Assembly: GCA_920105625.2 (NCBI GenBank)
Contig: OV050030.1
Location: 76,361,900-76,425,899, forward strand
Length of the DNA: 64,000 nucleotides
Direction of reading: 5' to 3'
Source: Clusia tigrina
Taxonomy: Eukaryota; Arthropoda; Insecta; Diptera; Clusiidae
Shown: in pieces, positions 24,184-33,856 of the stretch
Numbering within the stretch: position 1 is the first letter of the stretch
How the letters are laid out: every line of letters starts with the position of its first letter
Notes under the pieces: model-generated
What the model was told of the DNA's origin: nothing
What the model saw: the letters and a program-made list of their open reading frames with translations, nothing else
The model's database searches: none
Program-made: the position numbers and the translations under genes

Positions 24184-26167
24184 AACAATTCTTCTCATTC
24201 CTTTCGAAATTGGTTCCTAATATTCAGATTCAAGGTCAAATTTATCATCGAGCTGAAGATCATAAGTTTCTTCAGATCTATTTCGTTGGTGATTCGGCAA
24301 TTGAACTAGATCAGCGTTGTGCAATTTTTACTGCAATTAAACGTGAAATTATTGAACAATTGCAAAATCTTCTGCATGATTGATGCATTGGAGACAATGC
24401 ATTCTGACGACCACAAAATTATTATCAGAGCAGACAAAATACCCGCTGGAGGCCATGCAAGGCAATTCAATGCTCCCACTATCAATGAAGTCGCAGTGCT
24501 GATTAGTTGGAGAGAATGTGGAATCATCCGATATTGTTCTCAAGCGTCGGGATGGTGGACAATTGCAGCGCTTGTACGAGACTCATCGGTCATACGAAGC
24601 ACTTCAATACCCTTTGATGTTCTGAGGTGGAGAAGGTGGCTATCACTTCAATATAAAAATGGTCAATCCAATGACAGGTTTGTTTACAAGTCATTAATTC
24701 TTTCTTATTCTACATCTTAGTTACAATTCATATTTCAGGAGGAGAAATGAATAAGAAGCTCAATGAATTTTTATGCGTTCCGATTTATGATTCGGGTAGA
24801 AATTGACACTCATCTGTTGAGATAAGGCCGGCTGTTTCAACAGTTCTCCGTCGACATGTACGTCAAGGTCGAAACGGAGCATCTCAATTTCCTTCGTTAT
24901 AATCAGTCAAAGTTACGATCAGACGAGTATATTCACTTGCATGACACCATCTCTACTGAAGGAGATGCGACCAACATCGGTAGTTTGACAATTCTCCCAG
25001 CTACTTATGTTGGAAGCCCGCGCCATATGCATGAGTACGCTCAAGATGCAATGACGTACGTGCGGAATTACGGACGACCGGATTTATTCATAACGTTTAC
25101 TTGCAATCCGAAATGGCCTGAAATTACGAATCTGTTGCTGACAGGACAAACATCCAGCGACCGACACGACATCATTGCACGAGGATTCAAGCGAAAGCTC
25201 AGAGTACTCATGGGTTTCATCGTTAAACAAAAGTTTTTTGGAGTAGTTCGATGTTGGATGTACTCAGTTGAATGGCAGAAGCGTGGATTACCACATGCAC
25301 AGATTCTGCTTTGGATGTTCGACAAGATCCGACCAGATCATATTGATTCGATCATTTCTGAGGAAATATGATCCATGGTCCTTGCGGAATCCACAACCCA
25401 GCCACATTGTGCATGGAAAACGGAAACTGCACAAAGCGTTTTCCCCCTCCCTTGGTAGCTGACACAATCAGTGGAATGGACGGATATCCGTTGTATCGGC
25501 GTCGTTCTCCAAGGGACAATGAACGATGTCGTCGTCGATAACCGCTGGATCGATCCATATTGTCCGCTTTTGTCGAAAACATTCTCATCGCACTGCAATG
25601 TTGAGTACTGCAACTCCATCAAATCCATAAAATACGTTTGCAAATATGTGAACAAAGGAAGCGACATGGCGGTCTTTGGCATTGCCTATCCAAATGCAAA
25701 TGACGAGGTGACGAAATTTCAACTTGGACATTACGTGAGTTGAAACGAGGAAATTTGGCAGCGTGTCTACTTTACGGAAGAAAATGCAGCGCTAAGAGCA
25801 AAACGACATGCCAAAGCGATCCATTCGCAAGGACTTTACTATATTCTGAAATGCCACGCTATTATACATGGAGCGCTGCATCGAAGAACTTCCAACGCCG
25901 GAAAAAGGTGATACTGTTGCTGGCTTCGCTGATGTCTATTCGACTGATGCCCTCGGACGAATATACACAGTTCATCCACGCCAAGACGAATGCTTCTATA
26001 TTTGCTTGCTTGAACATCAGAGGCTCCATATCTTTCGATTCCCTTCGTACTGTGCGACTTTTCGGGAGGCTTGCAAACGCTTGAATTTGCTCGAAAACAA
26101 TACATATAGGGACTTAACGCTCACCGATGCAATTGTTTCTGCGCCAGTGAATCAAATTCGTACATAA
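24184..26167 (+). pseudogene. Helitron Rep domain (HUH/Y2) block, frameshifted, helicase absent
   Basis: After the Jockey-2 target copy the frame reads IQIQGQIYHRA and DHKFLQIYFVGDS, then in another frame IIIRADKIPAGGHARQFNAP. The Rep core has YVGSPRHMHEYAQDAMTYV, FITFTCNPKWPEI, and VEWQKRGLPHAQILLW, the HUH-type metal-binding segment (here His-Ala-Gln; the second His of HUH reads Gln). The tyrosine motif is YCNSIKSIKYVCKYVNKG near 25606. Later pieces include FARTLLYSEMPRYYTW, STDALGRIYTVHPRQ and FREACKRLNLLENN. Coding similarity stops at 26167, just before the 3' hairpin, with no Walker motifs. At least five frame changes exist. Confidence 0.88.
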
Positions 26168-26176
26168 TTGGGGCGA

Positions 26177-26199
26177 GGCGAAGTTCGCCGGGTCCGCTA
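26177..26199 (+). other. Helitron 3' terminal hairpin
   Basis: GGCGA (26177-26181) pairs with TCGCC (26185-26189), followed after GGGTCCG by CTAT, where Helitrons normally end CTRR. The end looks slightly mutated. A second, better example lies at 26697-26725. Confidence 0.65.
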
Positions 26200-26205
26200 T
26201 AAAAT

Positions 26206-26725
26206 ATATACTACCCGTAGTACTGCCCTTAGGTAAGAACAATCTGTCACCAAATTGTTGTTTTCTGTTTTAATGGAAATTAATGCATATGTGCTTCTGA
26301 AAACTAAAGACTTTTATTTGTCAGTGATGAGGGCGTGACGAAATTATTTTAAAAAGAGATAAGTAATTGTTACATAATGGCCACGAAGAATTCAAATTTT
26401 AGTAATTGTTGTCAACAGATTACTGACATTTTGAAGCCTGATAATTCAGTTTGCAGTTTGCGTAAATTCCGAAAGAGGCAAAAATAATTTTAAGATCTAC
26501 AATCCCGAACAATTATATATTTGTAATACACATATCGGCAAATAACGCTTTTAATTGGATTTTTGATTTTAAATTCGTGGGTGAAGTCTTCTTTGGGGCA
26601 AGACTGTTAAAAATTGGTACATACCCGTTTAAAAATATACTACATAGATAATAACCAATTAGGAAGAACATAAATATTTTATTCTGTGCCTTTGTAGGCA
26701 GGACAATCTCTGCCGGGTCAGCTAG
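26206..26725 (+). mobile_element. Candidate short non-autonomous Helitron
   Basis: The stretch has no coding frame and ends with a hairpin (GGCAG at 26697-26701, CTGCC at 26710-26714) followed by GGGTCAGCTAG and T, a textbook Helitron terminus. Its tail resembles that of the Rep-bearing copy just upstream (CCGGGTCCGCTA against CCGGGTCAGCTAG). The 5' end is not defined. It could be a short derivative inserted at the end of the larger element, or the true tail of it. Confidence 0.5.
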
Positions 26726-26890
<165 letters not shown>

Positions 26891-27217
26891 TATACACATA
26901 ATATATATAAAAGAACAACACCACTTCAGTGCTCAAAGGTGAAATCAATGGCACCAAAAGAAGTGGTTAATTGCAGCAATCAAAGGAGAATTAAGAAAAG
27001 CGGTAGCAACATATTACAAAAAAAAAACAACAACAAATAGTGCACTGAACACGACGAGCAACAACTCCGAATAGAAGAAACCGGTCGACCGTTCAGCTCT
27101 ACGAGGTAAGTGTGCTAGTGCTATATTGTAAACTTAAGTATTCTCTAAACAAAACAACAACAAAAAACGCTACATATATTGAGTGGGGTATATCGGTTAG
27201 AAAGAGCAATAGACAAC

Positions 27218-28219
27218 ATGCACAAAGGTAATGAGAGCCAAGCAGATGTGGACGCTTTAACTACACTTCAAGCAGATCGTATCGAAGCCATCAAGCAAAT
27301 TTCTAAAAATTTAAAGAAAGATGCTACCGCGAGAAAAACAAAATCATATTGTCAGGATTGTCTTGAAAGGATTGAATTCATCAACAAGGAATTTAATGAG
27401 ACTCACAAACTTCTCGTGTATCATGACGCGGATCAGAAGCTGAAATATTTTACTGATAAAATCGCTTCGAAATTTGAAGAGCATTACTTTGACATTCGGT
27501 GTATACTTTTGGATGTATGCAAAACACTAGCATCCACTTCCTTGGAGTCGTCTACAACAAATATGCAGGGAAATTATTCGGTAGCGTCACATCCTACATC
27601 ATCCATTGAATTGCCCAAACCGCCGTTGCCATCGTTTTCCGGAAAATATGTCGAATGGCTGGCTTTTAATGACGCATTTGTCCGCCTAATTCATAAAAAT
27701 ACCGATCTAAATGCGATTCAAAAATTTTATTTTTTGAAGAAGGCACTGCCCTTAGATCACGATTGCGATGTTCAACAAATGGCTTTAACGGAAATTAAAA
27801 CATTTCCAAATAATCGTCTCGTCACTATCAATGTAATTAAAAACAGAAATATATCAAGCGTCATGCATTTAGTCCCACAAAATAGCAGCTTGAACGACCA
27901 GGCGTCAGGGAACAAACTCCACAATCGAAACGCTAGAGGATTTAGTGAAAATAAGAACAGCTTTCACGACGTTGCACAACCGAAATATTCTAACTCTTGT
28001 TACCTATGTGGCGACGCACATATCTTGCGTTGTTGCTTAACCTTCCTCTCCAAAGATTGCTTTGAGAGAAAGTCTATTGTTGATAGACCAAAACTTTGTT
28101 TGAATTGCTTGAGCAGGTCCCATGCATTGTCGCAATGCACCAGCACGAAGAACTGCTTGCAATGTGGCCAACGGCACCACACCCTTTTACATTTTCCCAC
28201 TACAAGGCCTTCTCCGTAA
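27218..28219 (+). pseudogene. BEL-A Gag with zinc knuckles, internal deletion
   Basis: From the ATG at 27218 (MHKGNESQADVDAL) an open frame of 333 residues runs to TAA. The first half matches DUF1759-type BEL Gag, with KPPLPSFSGKYVEWLAFND. Between QQMALTEI and FPNNRLVTIN the frame jumps: copy C has at this place about 160 further codons or their remains, including TTAWELIVKSYDNPRL. The C-terminus has a Cys/His array, CYLCGDAHILRCC, CLNCLSRSHALSQC and CLQCGQRHHTLLH, which would bind the genomic RNA. The deletion keeps the frame open, so a shortened Gag could be translated, but it lacks part of the capsid region. Confidence 0.82.
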
Positions 28220-28239
28220 AACGAAGTCACTCCATCAAC

Positions 28240-30618
28240 ATCTGATGCTCTTCTCCAAAGAAGTTCTCAAACAAAAATAAATCATTTCACTCCAGCCTCT
28301 CGGCGTGAGAGCACGCCAAATCAAATAACGGCTCATCAAATGCCTGTAACTTCAATGTCAACGCATACTGCTCAACTAGGTTCAGCAATTTCGACCGAGT
28401 ATGCTCCTCGTAGAGTGCTATTAGCAACTACTTTTGTCTCGCTTGTGAATAACGTCACCGGCCAGGAAACAGTAGTACGCGCTCTCTTAGACCAAGGTTC
28501 CGAATGCACAACCATTTCGGAGCGCGCAGTTCAAACCATTAGTTTAACACATAACCGTACTTCGGCAGATATATCAGGTGTGGGCAGCAACGCCGCGCAT
28601 CGATGCAAGTACACGGTCAGCTTCAGCATGCGCTCATGTGTGAACCCTACATTTAATGTGGTAGTCGACACCACCTTCGTTTTAAATGCGCTCACCACCA
28701 AACTGCCAAGTCAAACTATTGAGCCAGAATTATTTGCAATCACACCACACTTGAATTAGAGTCACTTGTTCAACGATTTTATGAACTCGTTCAAGTACCC
28801 ATCGAGCGATCTCTCACTGCCGAAGGGTCATGGTGTGAGACACATTTTCAACAAACGCATGTGCGTCAACCAAATGGGAAGTATTTAGTGAGACTACCAT
28901 TACACTTGGTAGGTCCAAACAAATTGCATTAAATCGATTTTATTATTTAGAGCGAAAACTCCAGCATAACGAAGATTTACGCACCCGCTACGAGGATGGA
29001 ATTCATGAATATTTTTCCCTCAATCAAATCACTCCTGCAAGGACAACGGAGGCCGAACATTGTATCAAAACCTTGGCAGATAAACCAAACGCCACCTCAT
29101 GTGTTTTACCGCATCACGCTGTGCTTAAACAAGACAGCCTAACAACAAAATTCCGTATAGTATTTGACGCGTCTTGCAAAACAACCAACGGAAAATCGCT
29201 TAACGACGTATTGTGTGTAGGGCCGGCTCTGCAGAATGATTTGCCAGCAGTTGTCTTGAATTGGAGGAAACATAAACTGGCATTCACCGCCGATATACAA
29301 AAAATGTATCGGTGCATAGATATGCATATCGATGACTGCCAATATCAACGTAACTTATGGCGGAATGAAATAAACGAAATCAAAGAATACTGTCTTACCA
29401 CAGTTACATTCGGAACAGCATCAGCTCCCTATACAGCAATACGATTACATCAAATCGCCGAAAACGAAAGGACGTCATATCCACTTGCTGCACCTGTTCT
29501 CAAAAGTGAAATTTATGTAGACGACGTACTCTCTGGTAGTTACTCGATTGAGGCAGCTACAACAATTCGAAAACAAGTAACACTAGCTCTACGTTCAGCA
29601 AGCATGGAGCTTCGGAAATGGAGCAGTAATTCATCTGCGTTGCTCGATGGTATCCTAACCGAACATATGTCTAATAGCAATCTTTTAGAATTGAATAGTA
29701 GTGGTACTGTAAAAACGCTCGGTTAAAGCTGGCTGCCCAATAAAGATGTTTTCAAATTTAAGATTAACTTCGAAATTGATTTTTCAGCTACAAAACGGTC
29801 AATGCTATCGACTATAGCTCGTCTCTTCGATCCACTTGGATTTATTGCACCACTCGTGGTAGCAGCCAAAATTATCATCAAATCAGCGTGGTCCCATAAA
29901 GTACAGCGCTACGACCAGACGTGCACATCTTTAGGATGGGATGAGTTGTTACCTCCGGATTTGAATGAGCGATGGCAACAGTTTCTAAAGGCATCAACGA
30001 CGCTGCATTGCATCACGGTGCCAAGATGGCTGCAATACGAACCAATATCCGTGGAATCTCTACAACTTTACGCCTTTTGCGATGGCTCCTCGCCTGCGTA
30101 CGCAGCATGCGTTTATCTATGCGTAAAATGCATTGATGGTAGAGTGTTCACAAATCTACTAATCGCAAAAAGTAGAGTTGTGTGGAGCAGTTCTAGCAAC
30201 CGAATTAATTGATTGGACCAATCAATCATTGCCAGTACCCAACGCGAATTTAGACATATACTATTGGACAGATGCAACTATTGTATTATACTAGGTAAAT
30301 GGCGACCTGAGCCGATGGCAGACATGGGTGGCGCATTGGTAAAATTTTACGAGCATCGTCTCCGTCACAAAAAATTACTTGTCAATGAAGAAACAGCCGA
30401 AATCAAACCCAAGCAGTTGAAAGTACACTTTTTAATTTGCCAAGACTCTGCTATTTTCAAATACTCTTCGCAAACTCTGAGAGTGGGTGGCCGAAGTCAA
30501 CGTTCAAATCTATCATTTGATCAGAAACACCCAATAATCTTGCCGATCAGTCACCATTTGACTATGCTGGTAATTGACAATGCACATGCAACAACATTAC
30601 ATGGCGGTGCCCAGTTCA
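28240..30618 (+). pseudogene. BEL-A Pol: protease, RT, RNase H and start of integrase, broken
   Basis: A protease segment (28340-28759) carries ALLDQGSECTTISERAV, the DUF1758-type active site. A deletion follows, so NHTTLELESL-like text comes right after IEPELFAI. RT (29073-29726) has KLAFTADIQKMYRCID, TFGTASAPYTAIRLH and the catalytic EIYVDDVLSG. A TAA at 29724-29726 replaces Leu (copy C has TTA), and the frame continues unbroken from 29727 to 30212 through FDPLGFIAPLVVAAK and DAFCDGSSPAYAACVY-like RNase H text (here LYAFCDGSS). Later pieces (HLTMLVIDNAHATTLHGGA) are the integrase zinc-binding start. Integrase core and DUF5641 are lost. Confidence 0.83.
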
Positions 30619-31203
30619 AATTTCTAAAAATTTAAAGAAAGATGCCACCGCGAGAAAAACAAAATCATATTGTCAGGTTCGTCTTGAAAGGATTGAATTC
30701 ATCAATAAGGAATTTAATGAGACTCCCAAACTTCTCGTGTGTCATGACGCGGATCAGAAGCTGAAATATTTCACTGATAAAATCGCTTCGAAATTTGCTT
30801 AATGGCTTCGATACGATCTGCTTGAAGTGTAGCTAAAGCGTCCACATCTGCTTGGCTCTCATTACCTTTGTGCATATTGTCTATTGCTCTTTCTAACCGA
30901 TATAGCCCACTCAATATATGTAGCGTTTTTTGTTGTTGTTTTGTTTAGAGAATACTTAAGTTTACAATATAGCACTAGCACACTTACCTCGTAGAGCTGA
31001 ACGGTCGACCGGTTTCTTCTATTCGGAGTTGTTGCTCGTCGTGTTCAGTGCACTATTTGTTGTTGTTTTTCTTGCAATATGTTGCTACTGCTTTTCTTAA
31101 TTCTCCTTTGATTGCTGCAATTAACCGTTTCTTTTGGTGCCTTTGATTTCATCTTTGAGCACTGAAGTGGTGTTGTTCTTTTATATATATTATGTGTATA
31201 GAG

Positions 31204-31396
<193 letters not shown>

Positions 31397-31409
31397 TCGT
31401 ATATATATA

Positions 31410-32030
31410 TTGATTTAGATTTGTAAAATTGCCACTTTTTTTGTTTTATTCGACTTTATTTTAAATTATATGAGTAAACTAGAATTTATTAGCTTCAAGT
31501 TCTCCCCATAGGCCACCATAAATATGTGCAAATTGGACTGTAATGGGGTTATTTGTTCTTTTTTTCACTAGGTAATTTTTATAAAATAAAACAATTCAAA
31601 TGGACAAACTGGGTTAAGTAACAATATATATTTAAATATTCGAAGAGTAAACTGTATAAACTGCACAACCGAACTTCTTGATTGTTAATGACTCACTTCC
31701 ATTTGACTTCGTCTTCGAGAGCATCGTGTCCATGTCGGTGCATTGTCATCTCTCTCTCTCTCTCTCTCTTCTTTTTCAAAACCGTACATACCGCCCCCAT
31801 GCTGGGAACCAGAATGATGAAATCTGGAATAGTGTACTCAATTTGCTTTAGCGAATATCATATCAAACGTAACTTGTGCAACGGGAACAAAAGTCGTTGG
31901 GAAAGGATAATGAAGTAAAGTATGCTAAGTGCTATTTCATGTTTGAGTTATAAGTAAGGTTAACTTTCTTGAGTGTACTCGTATAAGGAAATCGGTAGAG
32001 AACAGAGCTTTGTTATTGAGCATTTATAGG
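31410..32030 (-). repeat. BEL LTR-like repeat shared by BEL-B and BEL-C
   Basis: This is a direct repeat of 44611-45228 with scattered differences (for example a longer TC run at 31751). It contains ATGTTTGAGTTATAAGTAAG and GGGAACCAGAATGATGA in both copies. The minus-strand left edge overlaps the last codons of BEL pol (ITKLCSLPIS-like). Exact LTR limits cannot be fixed because TG/CA ends and a target duplication were not found. Confidence 0.75.
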
Positions 32031-32100
32031 TGCCGTGTTGGGTACGGATGGTCACCACTCGAACTAAGTTGTCCAGCCCAGGATGCAATTCGATGACGCG

Positions 32101-32495
32101 AGTTACGTTCCAGACGCAACCCAATACCCTTTTTCCGCTAAAATCATTTCATGAAGCTTATTTCCACAGAAAAATATTTTCAACGGAAACGCTGAAAATA
32201 TTTTCCCACACAATTAATTTAGTGTATACTTTATGCACCTTTCATTTTCGCTGATAAAGCATATTTCTCACACAAACTCATTGTAGTATATGTTTTATGC
32301 ACCTAAAATTTTTCTGATAAAGCATATTTAGGCATTTTAGAATTGAGGAACGAGGTAGCTTAAGATATTTAAAGTCAGTCTTAAGATTCACGACAACTGT
32401 TAAAGTCGTAAAATTTGCAACAAAATAAATAAACGTTAAACATTCTAAAGAATTGTGTTTTATTTTTCTTGTCAAAAGACATTAAAAACCTAATT
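32101..32495 (+). repeat. E1 5' LTR
   Basis: It runs from AGTTACGTTCCAGACGC to CCTAATT, 395 bp. AATAAATAAACG near 32424 is the likely polyadenylation signal. The first 37 bp differ from the 3' LTR, which lacks 14 bases there; this start is nearly that of the solo LTR at 8327. Confidence 0.92.
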
Positions 32496-32509
32496 GGCGC
32501 AGTCGACGG
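32495..32509 (+). other. E1 primer binding site, tRNA-Ser type
   Basis: TGGCGCAGTCGACGG directly follows (and overlaps by one T) the 5' LTR. TGGCGCAGTCG matches the primer site used by 17.6/297-type elements, complementary to the 3' end of tRNA-Ser. Confidence 0.85.
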
Positions 32510-32644
32510 AGATAATATCAAAAAATATTAAAAATCGAATCTAAAAGTGAAACAAACAGTGCAATTAATAAACTCGGTTGATAAACAAATTTAAAAAAAA
32601 AAAAGTGAGGCTAAATAAAACTAGAAAATCGTGGACTTTAACTC

Positions 32645-33856
32645 ATGAACCGCAACAAAGCTTTTGATTTAAATCGCCCACTTAACCAAAGCGAAATGGC
32701 AGAGCCAGTGGCAGAACTCGAGGCGATAATTCGACAGCAGGAAATCAAAATTAGGCAGCAACAGGAAATCATAGAAATGCAGCAGCAGCAACAACAACAT
32801 ACCCAAAATAATCTAACAGCCGCTCAACCAGTAATTTACCAACAAGAAGGATATCAATTCAACATGACCGCAAAGGATGTCATCGAACAATTTCTGCGCT
32901 TGAAACCTCTTTCGGAAAACCACAGCCCAAGGTCATTTATAAACGCTGTGGATGCAAGTCTGTCACTATGCGGAACGAACGGGAATTTAGTGCAGTTTGG
33001 CCTCCGAATTGTGGCAGATGAAAAAATTCAGGGCAACGCTGGTCGAAGGGTGAGGGAACTGCCAAGCGGTGCTTCTTGGGAAGAAATGAAGACGAAAATT
33101 CTTCAAACATCTAATCCAAGGAGAACCTATGCGGAAATTTTCAATCTTTGTCGGACGGTGAAAGTAAGAAATTTAAGAGAACTATTTAATATTTTTGAAA
33201 ACTGTAAATTTGATATTAATGACATATATTTATCTGATTCGTTAAGACCTGGTATCTATAGACCAGAGAATGTAGATAGGGACCTGGTAGATATATTACT
33301 AGAAAAAATTGACGGACCGATTAGAGCACATATTAATGAAAATGAAGGCCTAAATGAAATAATTGTAAAATATACAAAATTAAAGTTATTAGACGACAAT
33401 AGGGCGATTTCTTATGACCATAAAAAATTTTATAATAAAAACCACTCCCATTTTGAAAAACGAACAAGTAATAACTATCAATCCCCTCAAAAACAAAGTT
33501 TTAACAACTTCAATCAAAGAGCAAAGTTCAACCAAAATAACGACTGGCAACAGAGGTCGAAGCCTCCACAACAACAAAACTTTAATAACTATAATCAAAC
33601 TGAAGACTTGAACAGAAAAAACGAGCCACGACAGAAATCCAACTCAAACTTTTTCCAAAATCCAAACTCGAATTTTAACAATTCAAATCAAACTCGAAAT
33701 TCGAATTATCAAAACCGAAATTCTTATCAAAATAGTAGACAAACCCGACAAACAAGTTTTTCTAACCAACAACCCGAACCTATGGATATCGGCAATTTGC
33801 ACGAAAAGGAACATGTAAATTTTGTCACAATGCCTCCTCCTGCAGATTACCCATAA
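32645..33856 (+). CDS. gag: E1 Gag, intact frame
   Basis: The frame has 403 codons from ATG 32645 to TAA 33854-33856 with no interruption. The first 60 residues include a Gln-rich coiled-coil-like segment (IIRQQEIKIRQQQEIIEMQ). The middle is a capsid-like part (FLRLKPLSENHSPRSFINA, then LCRTVKVRNLRELFNIF). The last 140 residues are Asn/Gln-rich and basic with no zinc knuckle, ending QQPEPMDIGN, typical of errantivirus Gag. It would form the particle around the RNA. The pol frame begins in the -1 frame near 33847, overlapping the end of gag, so Pol would be made by a -1 frameshift. This is the best-kept gene of E1. Confidence 0.9.
   Translation: MNRNKAFDLNRPLNQSEMAEPVAELEAIIRQQEIKIRQQQEIIEMQQQQQQHTQNNLTAAQPVIYQQEGYQFNMTAKDVIEQFLRLKPLSENHSPRSFINAVDASLSLCGTNGNLVQFGLRIVADEKIQGNAGRRVRELPSGASWEEMKTKILQTSNPRRTYAEIFNLCRTVKVRNLRELFNIFENCKFDINDIYLSDSLRPGIYRPENVDRDLVDILLEKIDGPIRAHINENEGLNEIIVKYTKLKLLDDNRAISYDHKKFYNKNHSHFEKRTSNNYQSPQKQSFNNFNQRAKFNQNNDWQQRSKPPQQQNFNNYNQTEDLNRKNEPRQKSNSNFFQNPNSNFNNSNQTRNSNYQNRNSYQNSRQTRQTSFSNQQPEPMDIGNLHEKEHVNFVTMPPPADYP

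Larger units (their letters stand above)
18293..26200 (+). mobile_element. Helitron with Rep domain, helicase missing, split by Jockey-2
   Basis: The coding part matches Helitron Rep proteins in two blocks, 19101-19641 and 24184-26167, which join in frame once Jockey-2 is removed. A 3' hairpin (GGCGA AGT TCGCC at 26177-26189) followed by GGGTCCGCTA gives the typical Helitron tail. The 5' end is uncertain; 18293 is chosen because E2 stops there and sequence of a Helitron-leader kind (GGCTGGGCCGATTTCTG) follows. The Pif1-like helicase domain of about 600 residues is wholly absent, so the element could not replicate itself. Confidence 0.8.
26891..30797 (+). mobile_element. BEL-A: BEL/Pao LTR retrotransposon, rearranged, plus strand
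   Basis: It has a leader (26891-27217) with a good splice-donor-like GTAAGT at 27106, then Gag, protease, RT and RNase H, and stops in the first part of integrase at about 30618. From there a second piece of Gag (30620-30797, plus strand) is attached, directly followed by the minus-strand BEL-B. No LTR is present on the left; the junction is inside the TA array. Domain order and motifs fit BEL/Pao. Copy C (39243-45228) is the same family, with most peptides identical. Confidence 0.85.

Noticed and set aside
31750..31771. TC repeat as a regulatory GAGA-type site
   Set aside because: The matching copy at 44954-44972 is interrupted, so this is more simply a small microsatellite within the BEL LTR-like repeat.
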